Shown here: piece after piece, positions 1 through 11,589 of the stretch
Layout: every line of letters starts with the position of its first letter
Numbering within the stretch: the first letter of the stretch is position 1
Origin: Tranzscheliella williamsii
Lineage: Eukaryota; Basidiomycota; Ustilaginomycetes; Ustilaginales; Ustilaginaceae
Assembly (NCBI GenBank): GCA_023212725.1
Contig: JALBYF010000022.1
Span: forward strand, 1-64,000
Direction of reading: 5' to 3'
DNA length: 64,000 nt
Notes under the pieces: model-generated
Databases searched by the model: none
The model's input: the letters and a program-made list of their open reading frames with translations, nothing else
Told to the model about the DNA's origin: nothing
Made by a program: the position numbers and the translations under genes

Positions 1-26
1 TCCTCAGACTCCCCCCCCAGACTGCG

Positions 27-70
<44 letters not shown>

Positions 71-467
71 TGCCCCCCCCCCCCCCCCCCCGCAGCATCC
101 AAACGTGGGCCATGGGCGAAGCCAGAAAGCGCCTCGAAGCGTCCGGCGACACCTGGCAATACAAGCCCTCGCCAAACTCGGGCCATCCCAACGGCATCTG
201 ATTCTCCAACTCATCGCGAAATACCAGCGCCTTCTTGCTCCTCCTACCAAATTGCATTCGCGGCGTACGGCCCGCACGGATAGTACCGAGCCGGTGGATG
301 CCTGCGCATGCCTGCGAATGCCTGCTTTCTTCGCCCTGCTTTTGCGCTTCCCTAGCCGTAGGGGCGGGATACACACTGTCAACGAGCAGGGCAGTGATAA
401 GGTATACTGCAGGGTTTGCGAGTGAAAACTACGAACAAAGAAGTCGAAAAGGGATGGGTGAAGGAGG
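1..467. other. Intergenic stretch with a long poly-C tract at the window edge
   Basis: This stretch lies downstream of the carboxylesterase stop. Positions 27-70 are 44 consecutive C and 73-91 another 19 C, separated only by TG. The complementary strand is therefore G-rich and could form G-quadruplexes. Small open frames here encode glycine runs or composition-driven peptides and match no family I recognise. The rest, to 467, should hold the 3' UTR and terminator of the carboxylesterase. Confidence 0.7.
27..91. repeat. Poly-C / poly-G homopolymer tract
   Basis: 44 C (27-70), TG, then 19 C (73-91). It may be a true homopolymer expansion or a sequencing/assembly artefact, and the exact length is unreliable in most sequencing technologies. 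It lies about 380 bases from the nearest gene end. Confidence 0.85.
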
Positions 468-2585
468 CTATATGGTGGCGATATAATCTATGCCCTGGCC
501 TAGCGCAGCGCACTGGTCGCCTCTCTGCGCGAGAGGGACGCGTCGCTGCCGGACGGGCCCGAAGCTCATGGCGAATTGATCGGACGCAGACAGGGCGGTC
601 CACCTGGTGTTGCCAGAGGTGGTGCGCTTCAGTGTCGACGCATAGGCGCTGCCGCGGGCGGTCAGGTAGCTGGCCCGTGGCGCTGGCGTGCCGGTGCGGA
701 TGAAGGCGAGGAACTGGTCCATGACGGCTGCCATCCAGGGCAGGTCGTCGTCGTCACGGTACGGTAGGCGAAAGCCTGTGCCGCTGGTGTGGAAGATGGT
801 CAGCAGGTCGCCCGAGTGGCACATGTAGTACGACGAGGGGCTGAGGTCGCCAGGCGAGGGCTCGCATACGTGCTGCGGGTCGTAGTTGGGGATCTGGTAG
901 GACCTCTGATCGTGAAAGTACATGTGGATCGAGGGAAAGACGTTGTTGACCGCCGCGGCGTACCCCATTGCCTCGATTCCGCATCGGTACTTGATATCGC
1001 CGTTGACAGAGACGGTCAGGTTCTGCACGCCGTACTCTTGCACGGCGAAAGTGGCGGGGTGGTCGAGTACCAGCCTAGAGTCGTTGGCGGGGATGCCGGC
1101 GGTGCTGAGTGCGTTTTCGAGGTTTGTTTCCGAGGCCGGGGGGACGATGCCCAGCGAGGCGAGCTCGTCGCGCATGGTGCCCCATAGGACGGGGACGCGG
1201 TTGACGTGGCCGGTAGCCTGGCTGCGCTTGCGCATGTCGAGGCGCGGCGAGGTGATGTACGTCCCGTCGCGCGTGATCGCAGTAAAAGGCTGGTCGAGGA
1301 AGGCCGAGACGTCCTTGCCGCGCAAACACGCCAGCACGTCCGCAGCAGCGTCGCAGCCAAGCGCCTTGACCACATCGCCGCCTTTGCCCTCCCTGGCCTG
1401 CTTAATGGTCGGATAGAGAAACGACAAATCGTGGCCCTTGCCACTAAAGACCATGGCCGCGTGGAAGAGCCCGGACGCAGCCGGGGATGCCAGCAGATTA
1501 ACAACGTGCTGCGCACCCGCCGACTGTCCACCAATGGTCACCCTGCTGGCATCGCCGCCAAAGTCCTTGGCATATTTCTGGATCCATTTCAGAGCGGTGA
1601 CCAGATCGCCCAGTCCGTAGTTGCCCCGGATCTGATCATTGTAGGCTAGGTGACCGAGAGAGCCGAGCCTGTAGTTGACCGTAAGCACCACGACATCGCC
1701 ACGGCTGGCAATGTTGCCGCCGTCAAAAGTAAAGTCCAGGCCGCTACCGGAGGTATATCCGCCTCCGTGGAAGAACACAAAGATCGGCTTGAGGTTATCT
1801 CTGCGGGTCGCTTCAGAGGCGGAGGGAAGGTAGGGCGTAAAGATGTTGGTTACCAGACACTGCTCCGAGTAGTCATGGTAGTATACATCGTTTTGAGGAC
1901 ATTGGTTCGCTCGTCCTGTCTCTAGCGCCGAAACGGTATGGCTGCCGGCGGTTTCTGGATCATAGACGGTGGAATACGCGAATCGCTCCGTAGGGTTGGC
2001 GTAGGGCACCGCCAGGAAGCGGAAAGAAAGGGCGTCGCGGTAGCCGGTGAACTGTACGTTGTGGCTGTTGGCAGCTATGTGCCATCTTGCGGACGTGTCT
2101 GTGGCGTTGGTGACTCGCCAGGGCGCGCTCTGGGTGCAGAGAGCGGGCAGCTTCGATGCGGCGCTCGGTGTCGAGGTGGTGAGTTGTTTTTTGCTGCCGC
2201 GTGACGAGAAGGAAAGAGCGTGCTGACCCGAGATCCAGAGCGACTGGCGGGTGGTGTAGGTTTTGTCAAAGACCAGATAGCTCATCTGCGCTTGCAGGCC
2301 CGGGTCCGCTATCGCCGAAGCGGGCGCAAGCGACTCGCCCAAGGAGCGGCAGGTGCGTGCCGCATCGTCAGCAGTCAGCGGCGTTGTCAGGAGCAGGTAC
2401 CCTGGCTGCCGCGAAGAGGACTCTGCCTGGCTCCAGTCGAGGTTGTTCTGGTACAGCAAGCGAACACCGGAGCCCAGCGACGATGGAGACGGTGCCGACG
2501 GAAACAACAGGCCCGCCTGCACTTGACCCGTTACGACAAGCGCCAAGGCAGCCGAGAAGCATGCTAATGAACGTAACGTCAGCAT
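468..2585 (-). CDS. Secreted type-B carboxylesterase/lipase
   Basis: An alpha/beta-hydrolase of the carboxylesterase type-B family, expected to hydrolyse ester substrates outside the cell or in the secretory pathway. The 705-residue protein begins with a hydrophobic signal peptide of about 24 residues. The open frame extends upstream, but only to non-ATG codons, so ATG 2585 was chosen. An oxyanion-hole HGGG lies mid-protein, the nucleophile sits in GQSAG (Ser about 355), a DE pair follows in GTMRDE, and the likely catalytic His is in CHSGDL near the C-terminus. About 200 residues precede the recognisable catalytic fold, which is longer than usual for the family. A GTATAT sequence lies about 115 bases upstream. 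No intron is seen. The natural substrate cannot be told from sequence. Confidence 0.9.
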   Translation of the reverse strand: MLTLRSLACFSAALALVVTGQVQAGLLFPSAPSPSSLGSGVRLLYQNNLDWSQAESSSRQPGYLLLTTPLTADDAARTCRSLGESLAPASAIADPGLQAQMSYLVFDKTYTTRQSLWISGQHALSFSSRGSKKQLTTSTPSAASKLPALCTQSAPWRVTNATDTSARWHIAANSHNVQFTGYRDALSFRFLAVPYANPTERFAYSTVYDPETAGSHTVSALETGRANQCPQNDVYYHDYSEQCLVTNIFTPYLPSASEATRRDNLKPIFVFFHGGGYTSGSGLDFTFDGGNIASRGDVVVLTVNYRLGSLGHLAYNDQIRGNYGLGDLVTALKWIQKYAKDFGGDASRVTIGGQSAGAQHVVNLLASPAASGLFHAAMVFSGKGHDLSFLYPTIKQAREGKGGDVVKALGCDAAADVLACLRGKDVSAFLDQPFTAITRDGTYITSPRLDMRKRSQATGHVNRVPVLWGTMRDELASLGIVPPASETNLENALSTAGIPANDSRLVLDHPATFAVQEYGVQNLTVSVNGDIKYRCGIEAMGYAAAVNNVFPSIHMYFHDQRSYQIPNYDPQHVCEPSPGDLSPSSYYMCHSGDLLTIFHTSGTGFRLPYRDDDDLPWMAAVMDQFLAFIRTGTPAPRASYLTARGSAYASTLKRTTSGNTRWTALSASDQFAMSFGPVRQRRVPLAQRGDQCAALGQGIDYIATI

Positions 2586-4305
2586 ACCCAGAAGGAGAAG
2601 GATCGCGGTCGATCCGCGCTGCGTGCCAAGTATACGGGAAAGGGTTCTGTGTAGGTGTAGAAAAACGGCCAGACATGGACACAACACCAAACGGACGAGG
2701 TATATGTACACTGCACCAACAGAGCAGAGCAGAGCAGCGCCTAGGCTTGCGACACGCTACACGCTGCCGGAAAGCCACTACTGCGTTGATGAAACCTAGC
2801 TGGTACGGGCCGCGACACAGGGCCCCGCTTGGCCTTCCCACTGTTAGCCCATATCCCACATATGCGCCGATGCGTATACCGAAGGTAGGTCGCCGAACGT
2901 TGTTCTAGAAAAGGGGCGCAAACGACTATGAGTTTGGCTCAAGCGGCTCATCAAGACGACGAGGGTCGAAATGGACAAGGAAAGCGAAGAAGCGAAAGGA
3001 ACAAGGAATGAGAGGACCGACGAAGCGAGACAAACACCGCGCATCACCTTGCGGTGCGCGTGGACAGTACGGGTGTCCAGCCGGGGGATCCAGTGGTCCA
3101 CAAGACCGACGTTGGGTGGATGGGCCCGGGATGCGGGGGTGGCAGCGTATGCTGGCTGGGTCGGATGTGTCGCTGCCACCCCGGCTGCATCGATTATGAT
3201 GATCTAAGCGCTGTCAAAGGCTCGCCAGCGCAAGGGGCAGCCACTTAGCGCGCGCGCTAGCAGCCAAGCGCAACGCCGGTGCCTGGACGCGCGCTCGAAA
3301 CCAACATCCGTATTCGAAAGCAACACAGAAGAAGGAACGCAGCATGCTTTGCCATCCTCTCGCCCTGACCGTCAGGCGACTTGCCCGCCATCACGATGCG
3401 CGTCGCTGCCAAGATTCGGCGGTCAAACGTCGGAGGGAGCTTGCTGTCTTGCTGATTTAACCGGGCGAATATGCTCCATCAGTAGGGAGCTAAGCCAGGT
3501 CGGCAAGTCTGTGCCGATGTAGCTGCGCTCGCTTGATTACGCGCTGCCGCCGTCCATTCTCCAGCTGCTAGCTCGCCGGTCGCTGCACAGGCGGCGCTTG
3601 GTTCTGAGACCAAGAGCAACTTGCCCCGCCCGTCTGGCGGATTTCCCCGCTGCGGATCTCCTTGGAGCCAGATGCAAAGGCATGCTCAACGATTCATAAC
3701 GCTTAATGCCGCGCCTGGCAAGCATTCATATCCCAATGTGAAGCGCAATGTAAGCGTTCGGCTTGCGCTCCCATCGACCATCCCTCCCGGAAGCAGTCAC
3801 AAGTCGCAGTGCGGCCCTGACGTCCAAAGCCGGAAACCAAATTGGACCAAGATGCCTATCCCGTCAATCGGCAGTGCCAAGTGGCTGGAATCGCGAGCTC
3901 AAAATCAGCCGATTCGCCCTTCTACCTCCCCGATGCCCGCGATCGGTGATGGCGGTGCCCACGACAGTATGTGAGATTGCCTGATGCTCTTACTGAGCCA
4001 CGACTGCTAAATCAGGCATGCGTTGCACTCTGGACCCTGATCTTCTTCGGATTTAACGTAACAGCGAGCTGAGCGTCTTACGCGTCCCTGCTGAGCAACC
4101 TGCGCCACTCACCTTCACACTGCCACTCGACTCTCTCCCTCCTGTAGCCGTGTAGGATAAATGTGGGGACTTGGCAGGCTTGCCTTCACCGACTCACAGT
4201 TGTGAGCCACATCTTCCACCTCGACCTTTCTCCTGCTTCCACCGTACTTCTTTTCATTCTTACTGCTGCATTCGTAGAGGCAGCTTCACCCAGGCACTTG
4301 CAACC
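2586..4305. promoter_or_regulatory. Divergent intergenic region, carboxylesterase / AN1 protein
   Basis: 1.7 kb between two divergent start codons. It must contain both promoters. Open frames here are short, lack domain signatures and mostly overlap one another. A 14-bp perfect palindrome of alternating GC flanked by TA lies at 3246-3259. No gene is supported. Confidence 0.6.
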
Positions 4306-5545
4306 ATGCCGGAACGAACGACAGGTCCTATGATGTTCATCGGCGAACGATGTGCCCTGGACGAATGTCATCGCGAGGATTTCCTGCCTTTCAAGTGCAG
4401 CGATTGCCGAAAACATTTCTGCTCGCAGCATTTCCGTCCCCAGATCCACAGGTGTCATACCTACACGGCCGGTCAGGACTACTTGGTCCCCTTGTGTCCT
4501 CTTTGCGACCATCCACCAGACGGATGGAAGCGCGATCAGGATCCCAACATCGCCATGGACCGCCACCTTTCCGGAGCGTGTCCCATGCTCCAACCCGATG
4601 GCACCCTCAAACCCGGCGCCTCGGCCAGCGCCAAGTCTCTCAAACGTCTCAAAAAGGTGAACGAGTGCCCTTACACCAAGTGCAGCAAGATCATGGTCGT
4701 GCCCATACAGGTATGTTCCTTTCTCGTTTCTCGCTCGACTCGTGCGCGCAAGTCGCTAGCACTGAGCAGAAAGCTAGCATTGAGCAACTAGCTAACACGG
4801 ATTGATCATTCGACATTCTCTTCTTGCAGTGTCCACAATGCTTGGTCTCTTTCTGTCCCTCGCATAGGGCTCCGAATCAGCACAACTGTGTTCGGTCCTC
4901 TTCCACAACGCCGAAAGGCAGCGGCGCCGCCTCCCCAGCTGCCAGGACTAACCCAAACGATGGCGGTATCAAGAGCGCCTTTCAGAACCTCAAGATCTCC
5001 TCGTCGAATCAAGCAAAGACGCCTTTCTCCGCTTTAACCGTGCCGGAGAGTGCGCCCAAGTCCTTTCCGAGCAGAGCAAGTGCAGCAGCTCGCAGACCAG
5101 ACGCAGGGCCTGTCTCCTCCCCCTTTGGAAAGATGTTTGACAAGAGTGAAAAGTGGGTGCCTAGTCCGATCTTTGCAAAAGCTTGAAGCCGCATCGATGC
5201 AGCGCGGCGGCAGCGGCGCAACGATTTCGTGCTGTTGCATCCTCGGCCATGTCCCTTCGGTATGCCTCTTGAGCTGTTGCTTCCAGCGCGTCGCACGAGC
5301 TAGTGCCATGCTTAGTCCTTTTCGATCGGACTCTTTTTCTGATGCATCTCTTCGCCTTCTTCTTGCCGCTTCGATGTAATAGACGCGCCAAGGCCGAGCG
5401 GATGTCGGCGATCCGCGCCATGCAGGCTCGCCAACGCAAAGGCATCCTATCCAAGGCTGACGAGATCAAGCTGGCCGAGGAGATGGCCGCCATGTCGAGG
5501 TTCCACAAGGGAAAGCCAGATAGCTCGGACTGTTTGATCTGCTGA
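4306..5545 (+). CDS. AN1 zinc-finger protein, AIRAPL/ZFAND2B-like, with CaaX end
   Basis: Three exons: 4306-4710, 4830-5152, 5383-5545 (introns 119 and 230 nt; GTATGT and GTGGGT donors, GCAG and ATAG acceptors; phases 0 and 2 match), giving 296 residues. Two AN1 zinc fingers follow one another: the first near residues 13-60 (C..C, CSDC, FCSQHF, HRCH), the second across the first splice junction (ECPYTKC ... CPQC, FCPSHR, HNC). Exon 3 adds a basic helix with a VIM-like motif (R249-x5-AM-xx-R259; consensus RX5AAX2R binds p97/Cdc48) and ends CLIC, a CaaX box. Animal AIRAPL/ZFAND2B has two AN1 fingers, a p97-binding motif and a prenylated end, and acts in proteasome/p97 protein quality control. 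The same role is inferred here. No clear ubiquitin-interacting motif was found. Confidence 0.87.
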
Positions 5546-5858
5546 AGCAGCCTCCCTTTGCACCGCCCCGTGCCTACGCCTCAGGTACATGGCTACTTTC
5601 ATCTATACCCCGTACATACAATGACGATCATCATTTACATCCTCTTGGCCGTTAGACCACGTCAAGTCGACGTGTCTCCCGCGTCTCGGCTGTTGTCCTG
5701 TGGTTTGTGAGCTGAGTGTGTTGCGGTCTGCTGGGGTGCGGCCGGGAGGTGCGACCAGATGGCCAGCTTGAGCGATGGGCCAGCCGACATTTGCGTCGGC
5801 GCGTGACGCGGTGACGGTGGAGTGATCTGCGTTGTGTATTGCTGCGGCCGCGGAAGGT
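5546..5858. other. Convergent intergenic region
   Basis: About 310 bases between the stops of the AN1 gene and the AlkB gene. It should hold both 3' UTRs and terminators. If the AlkB intron is retained, its frame runs on through part of this stretch to 5662. No independent gene is visible. Confidence 0.6.
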
Positions 5859-6858
5859 CTACCTGTCGTAGACCAGCTGCCGGAAGGTGATGCTCTGTGC
5901 GGGGGAGGGAGTGGATCAGCGGGCGTGCTTGGGGCGGGTGCAGGGAGGCAGGACTTACGATGCGCTGGCCTTTGACTTTGAGCTCCTTGGGGATTTCATG
6001 AGTGTAATGCTTCTGCGTGTCGCCTTGCATGACGAGCAGGCTCCCGTTCTCCAGCGTCCACCTCTTGCGGACGGGGGTGTCGTCAGCATGTGTTTCGCCG
6101 CGGCGCGATTTGGTCTGCATGATCCAGCTGCGGTTGGCGCCGAGGGAGACGGTGACGATGACTTTGTTCTCGATGTTGTCGGTGTGGCGGCCGATGTAGA
6201 CGCTGCCGTTGTCGTAGCGGTTGAGCATGCAGTGGTTGAAGCGGACGTCGGTGCCGACGCCGGCGGCGGACGAGACGAGAGCGGCGATGTGGTTGAGCAG
6301 CGGGGGGAAGGGTGCGTGCATTTGCACCGGGTGGCCGCTGTACTTGAGCTCCAGCCCGGGTGCTGTGGCGTACGCTGCGATGTCGCGGCTTTGCACAATC
6401 TCGCGCCCATACACCTTGAGCTTGGGCCGGTACCACTCTGGCAGCCGGTCCAGCTCCTGCCGCCATCGCTCCGCAAGCGCTGGCTCGATAAAGTCGCGCT
6501 TGTAGTAGACTTCGGCGCCGGGCAGCCCGTCGACGCGGTGCGCCGCCACGAACGTCCCCAGCGTCACCGGCTGGAACGGCCCGCGGTGGTGGTACTTGGG
6601 CGCCGCCGACCCTGCCGCCAGCGCACCTTCCCCTGCACGGCTCCGCTTGCGCGACTCATCTCCCCCCGCTCCGCTCCCATCGCCTTCGCAACGCCTCTTC
6701 TGCTCGTCACTGCCGATCGATGGCGGTAACCGTCCGCGCTGCGCTCCAAACCGCACATCGAACAGCGTCGACTGGAAACTCCGCTTCTCACCGCGGTCAC
6801 CCCGCTCCGCCCCTGCGCCGCCTGCCAGCGCTGCAGGCGCAAACGTCAATCGACCCAT
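5859..6858 (-). CDS. AlkB-family 2-oxoglutarate/Fe(II) dioxygenase
   Basis: Likely nucleic-acid dealkylase of the ALKBH2/3 type. Two exons, 6858-5959 and 5894-5859, around a 64-nt intron (GTAAGT...CACAG), give 311 residues. Iron ligands are visible as H225-x-D227 (in RHTDN) and H287 (in HYTHE). The 2-oxoglutarate/fold arginines R299 and R305 are in GQRI joined by splicing to SITFR, matching the canonical AlkB ending, which confirms the short last exon. The N-terminal 90 residues are basic and low-complexity, and may carry nuclear localisation (KRRC, RKRSR). The first ATG is 6858; further upstream only TTG is in frame. Whether DNA or RNA is the substrate cannot be decided. Confidence 0.9.
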
Positions 6859-8030
6859 CGCTCCGAAGCAGTGGACAGCAGTCGAGCAGGACAACGTACA
6901 TACACCCAACTACCCTTTCGCCACCGGCTATTCATCTGCAGTCACCAATTACCACTTTCGCAGTCACATTAACAATCGTAAAAATAACGTCCTCCTCTCA
7001 GTCACAACCGGATTTTCAAGTTTGTATTAATGAGGTCTGTATGCGAAGCTGGTAATCATGTGTCTGGCTTGACGTCTGGCTTGCAGCGCAGAAGAGGACC
7101 CGTCTTGTGGAGGTAAAAGGCCGTCCCGATGTGACACCCGATGTGGGCTCAGAGGTTGGCATATCTGCCGTTTCGTGCGGCGTTCGGCAGGTCCGCATCG
7201 GATTTCAGAATTGAAAAACTTGGCTTAGAAACAGGCGACTTGCTGAGGCCCCAACGGAGCGATAGAGGAAAAGGCGAGACCAAAGAGATCTGCTTATCAA
7301 CAGGCAAGCCTATTCGGTTTCCCATCCGCATATGCAACGACGTAACGGCCAAGGCGCTCGCACGGCCTCGCTGATTTCTTATCTGCCAGACTGGCACTCT
7401 CTAGTTTGAGCCATCCCGTGCTGGGAAAAGCATCGGCCAGCCTGGACTAGGGCTTCGACGCCAGCAGCGCCGACGGCCAAAAGCGCGCATCCCGAAAGGC
7501 CGTTGCGATGCCCGCGGAAACAGCGTTGGTGGTCACGGATCGTGCGTATTCCTGCGGCTTGGGGAGATTACAGACCGGCGAAATTGTCTTCTACTATTTT
7601 GTCACTTTTTGGGTAGAATGCGCGTGGCACCGACACACCGATTTTCCTAATTCTCATCGTTTCAAGCGACGAAAATGCCTAGCCAGGTCGATGCCTTTGC
7701 TGCACCTGCGGGGCACGGAGGCAGCAGTGGCACTTCCGACGCATGGACGAGCAAAGGCGAATGGATTCTATTGTATACGGGGCAAGCCAAAGCACGCATC
7801 GAGTTTGGGTGACAAGTCGAAAAGATGAGACACCGATTAGAAGTTTCCCAGCGATAATCATCAGCGAGGGACGTGCTCGACCATTTTTTTCTCTGCTTGG
7901 AGGTCGTATTCTTCTGCCCTGATCCATCGATCTGGCTGCACTGTTCACGTCCGTGTTTGTGCCTCCCACCTACCCCTTCACCACCACCATCGCCTCCCTC
8001 CTGCACTCATCTTGGTACTTTTTATCCACG
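6859..8030. promoter_or_regulatory. Divergent intergenic region, AlkB / pyruvate kinase
   Basis: 1.17 kb between divergent starts. The last 60 bases before the pyruvate kinase ATG are pyrimidine-rich (CACC/CTCC runs), as is usual for strongly expressed fungal genes. No clear TATA box was found and no coding frame is supported. Confidence 0.55.
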
Positions 8031-9816
8031 ATGATCTACGCTCCTATCGCCAAGACACAGCTCGAGTGGTACGCCTCGCTCAACCCTCTCGAGCATGGCG
8101 TCGACAACAAGTTCTTCCGAAAGACGTAAGTTGACTCCAGTGCTTCTCCCAACGGCTACCACAGACAGTGACTGACTAGGCCCGCATTCTCTCTGCCGCC
8201 ATCGCATTTGCAGCTCCATCATTGCCACCATCGGTCCCAAGACCAACAGTGTTGAGGCGCTCGGTTCGCTCCGCCAGGCTGGTATGAACATTGGTAAGTA
8301 CCGCACAATCATCAGTGCCACCGCAAGGCAGCGCTCACCTGCACATAGTAGCATCTTTGCTGACGCTCTGGCTCGCTTTTGATCTACACTCGACGTCGCA
8401 GTCCGACTCAATGCATCCCATGGATCCCATGAGTACTTCAAGTCGGTCGTCGACAACGCTCGAGCCGTTGTTGCCCAGACCCCTGGCCGACCGCTTGCTA
8501 TCGCTCTTGACACCAAGGGACCGGAAATGCGAACTGGTGTCATGGCCAACGGCGAGGATGTCAAGATCTCCATGGGCCACGAATTCTACGTGACCACCGA
8601 CGAAGCCTACGCCGAGAAGTGCAGCCTCGACTACCTCTTTATCGACTACAAGAACCTCGCCAAGAAGGTCGAGGTCGGCCGAACCATCTACATTGACGAT
8701 GGCATCCTCTCGCTCCAGGTTCTCAACATCGAGAGCGACAAGCTGGTCAAGGTCCGCGCCGTCAACAACGGTGTGCTCTCCTCCAAGAAGGGCGTAAACC
8801 TTCCGATGACCGAGGTCGACCTGCCCGCCATCTCGGACAAGGACAGGAAGGACATTGAATTCGCCGTCGAGCAGGACCTCGATATGATTTTCGCCTCCTT
8901 TATCCGACGAGGAAGCGACGTACGAACCATCCGAGACATCCTCGGCGAGAAGGGTGCCCACATCAAGATCATCTCCAAGGTGGAGAACCACCAGGGTGTC
9001 CAGAACTTTGACGAAATCCTCAAGGAGTCGGACGGTATTATGGTCGCCCGAGGTGATCTTGGTATCGAGATCCCCGCTCCGCAGGTCTTCATGGCTCAAA
9101 AGATGATGATCTCCAAGTGCAACATTGCCGGCAAGCCTGTTATCTGCGCCACCCAGATGCTCGAGTCGATGATCGTCAACAACCGCCCTACCCGAGCCGA
9201 GGTCTCGGACGTGGCCAACGCTGTTCTCGACGGAGCCGACTGTGTCATGCTATCCGGAGAGACGGCCAAGGGAGCCTACCCCGTCGAGGCTGTCAAAATG
9301 ATGGCCGAGACTGCCTACCTGGCCGAGCAGAGCGTTTCCTACGTGCCCCTGTTCAACGAAATGCGAACGCTGACGAGCATCCCCACGGACACGAACGAGA
9401 CCATCGCCATGGCTGCTGTTGCCGCTTCTCTGGAGCAGCACGCCGGTGCGATCCTGCTCATGTCGACTAGCGGCACCACGGCGCGGCTCGTGAGCAAGTA
9501 CCGCCCCAGCTGCCCGATCCTGACCATCACGCGCAACCCGCACACGGCGCGTGACGTCCATCTGTACCGCGGCTGCTACCCGTTCCTCTACCCTCATGCC
9601 CGTCCCGCGGACAACTCCAAGTGGCAGGAGGATGTCGACAACCGCATCAAGTACGGCCTCGCCGAGGCGCTCAACCTCGGCATCATCGAGAAGGGCGACG
9701 TCGTCATCACGCTCCAGGGCTGGAGGGCACAGAGCGGCAGCACCAACACCATCCGCATCCTCAGCGTCCCCGAGAGCGCTCGCGACTTCAAGCTGGAGGG
9801 CACCGCCGCTCAGTAA
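8031..9816 (+). CDS. PYK1: Pyruvate kinase
   Basis: Last step of glycolysis: phosphoenolpyruvate plus ADP to pyruvate plus ATP, cytosolic. Three exons, 8031-8125, 8214-8293 and 8402-9816 (introns 88 and 108 nt, GTAAGT donors, GCAG acceptors, both phases fitting), encode 529 residues, slightly longer than the roughly 500 of yeast. Seen: [10 protein letters not shown] (about 57-66) formed across the second splice site, [10 protein letters not shown], the active-site segment with catalytic Lys about 251 in [26 protein letters not shown] and [12 protein letters not shown]. The C-terminal domain is complete and ends at a TAA. The two early introns, cutting the first 60 codons into small exons, mean that a plain open-frame search starts too late, at an internal Met. 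Confidence 0.97.
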
Positions 9817-10779
9817 GCCGCCCCGTGCCGCTCTGTTCTGCATCTGTTCATACCAGGGGCGCTCTTCGACCGGCTAGACTGTTACTGCATCTACGACCCG
9901 TTCCCCTTGCCTTGCCTGTCTGTATTCCGTCCGGTTGGTCTTGCAAGTTACGTTTTCTACATTCTGTCTAGCGTGGTCGATACGAGTCATTAGGACTGAC
10001 TCTAGTGACATGTGCGGAGATGAGAGAAGACTAAGATGTGGCGGATAAACGGAACCTAGCTGGTGTCAAACTAGCGACAAGTCCAGAGAAGAGGCTGTCG
10101 AAAGCCGGAATGCGCTAGGCGGGGGGCTTAAGGCAAAGGCAAAAGGCGGAGAGCGGGGGCCATGCAGGGTCCTACCCTCTAGCTTACATCTGTCCGAACA
10201 CAGAGCAGCTTGACGGGACATCCGCGCAGCGGTGACCTGGCTCGGCTAGATAACGAGGCGGCCATGTGGGCGAGTGCAACGGCGAATTCGCCCGGACGGG
10301 AAGAAGATGGACAGCGCTGGAGCGGGCGCCGGAGGACAAGGTCGAAGCGGCACCGCGGATGTGAAAGAGCTACAAGTTCTAGTTCCTACATGTACCGTTG
10401 CCGGGAGAAACCGGTCGCGGAGGACGCACCCCAGCAGCGGGCAGGGCTGTTAGATTAGTTCCGCGTCACCACAGGCACGAATGGCATTCAACATCGTGAT
10501 TTGCTGCGGCGGCCGTCGCTATGACCGGGCCCCAACGATTCGCTGCTGCGATGTTGAATCATGAATCGAACGCAGGCGCGTTACGCCGGGTCTGTCTGCA
10601 GCGCAACGTAGTCGACTCGCCTCCTCGTCCCCGCGCAGTCGCGCCGTCACACAGCGCTCGCCCGCTTCGTCAACCCCCCGCTATCGTTACTCTCTAACTT
10701 AGCGCAAGCCAGCTCCTATCGTTTCTCTACCGAAGTTAGAACTAGGCAAGGTTAGCATTGGATGCGACAAAAGCCAAAA

Positions 10780-10805
10780 GGCCACTCAATCGGACGCGAG
10801 TGGCC
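10780..10805. repeat. Short inverted repeat (8-bp arms, 10-nt loop)
   Basis: GGCCACTC at 10780-10787 is the perfect complement of GAGTGGCC at 10798-10805. It sits between genes, about 1 kb after pyruvate kinase and 0.9 kb before the elongase. No function is evident, and it may be chance. Confidence 0.5.
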
Positions 10806-11589
10806 GCCGAAACTGTTCTGCGAATTAGAAAGCCAAAATGACGTTTGGGAGGTTGGATTTGTTGGGGATTCGCGCCAAGTATTTTTTGGCTTCAACGTTG
10901 AGCGGAGAAAATGAGCAAAGAGATGGGAGTGCAGGCTAAGGCCGTCCACTTGTGCCGTCCATTCGCCACCTCTGACCACAAACCACACGGCCTCGGCCCC
11001 GAGACCGCTCTGGCATGCTTATCGCCTACCGCTTCTGTTGTGCTTGCTCGTGTGACGAATAGCAAGCGTACTCTTCGTCGCTCAGGGTATATTTCCTTAG
11101 GCCGGTTGCCCCCTGCCTGGGAGACAAACCATACGACGTCACTGTCCAGAGCCGCGAACCGCAGCCGTGTAAATCTGTGCCCACCCAACCTTCTCTGTCA
11201 CACCGCGCAGGTGTCGGACCAACGGTTCAGATGCTACCGAGACTTTGCTGCCAGACCGCATCTTGGTACAGAGCGCAGGTGTGTGGCGAAATGTGGACTT
11301 GAGTGCTGTGTGGTGTGAAGCGGTGCAAGGCAGCTGTGCTTGGCCGAGTAGCTGTCCGGCATTTGGTGCCTGAACGCTCTCGATGCGGTCGTAAGGCTGT
11401 TGTAGCGAACCGCGAACGGCCGTGCCTTCTTACCCCAACTTCCGGTCTTTGTCCGGACCGACCTTGGCGATTCGACGTCCAAAGTTTTGTCGTCCAGCGA
11501 TGCTGGCGGTGCCTTTTCCTTCTGTGCTGGTATCCTTCTCGTAAGCCGCCCCCTGCAGCGGGCTGTACGGGCCTGTCGTGGGCCCAGGA

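Noticed and set aside
4..186. Glycine-rich 60-residue frame on the minus strand
   Set aside because: It is simply the translation of the poly-C tract; there is no gene signature.
5887..6729. 280-residue plus-strand frame opposite the AlkB gene
   Set aside because: Antisense shadow of a GC-rich gene. The minus-strand frame carries the full AlkB catalytic motif set.
8335..9099. 254-residue minus-strand frame inside pyruvate kinase
   Set aside because: Antisense shadow of a conserved gene; the peptide has biased composition and no domain.
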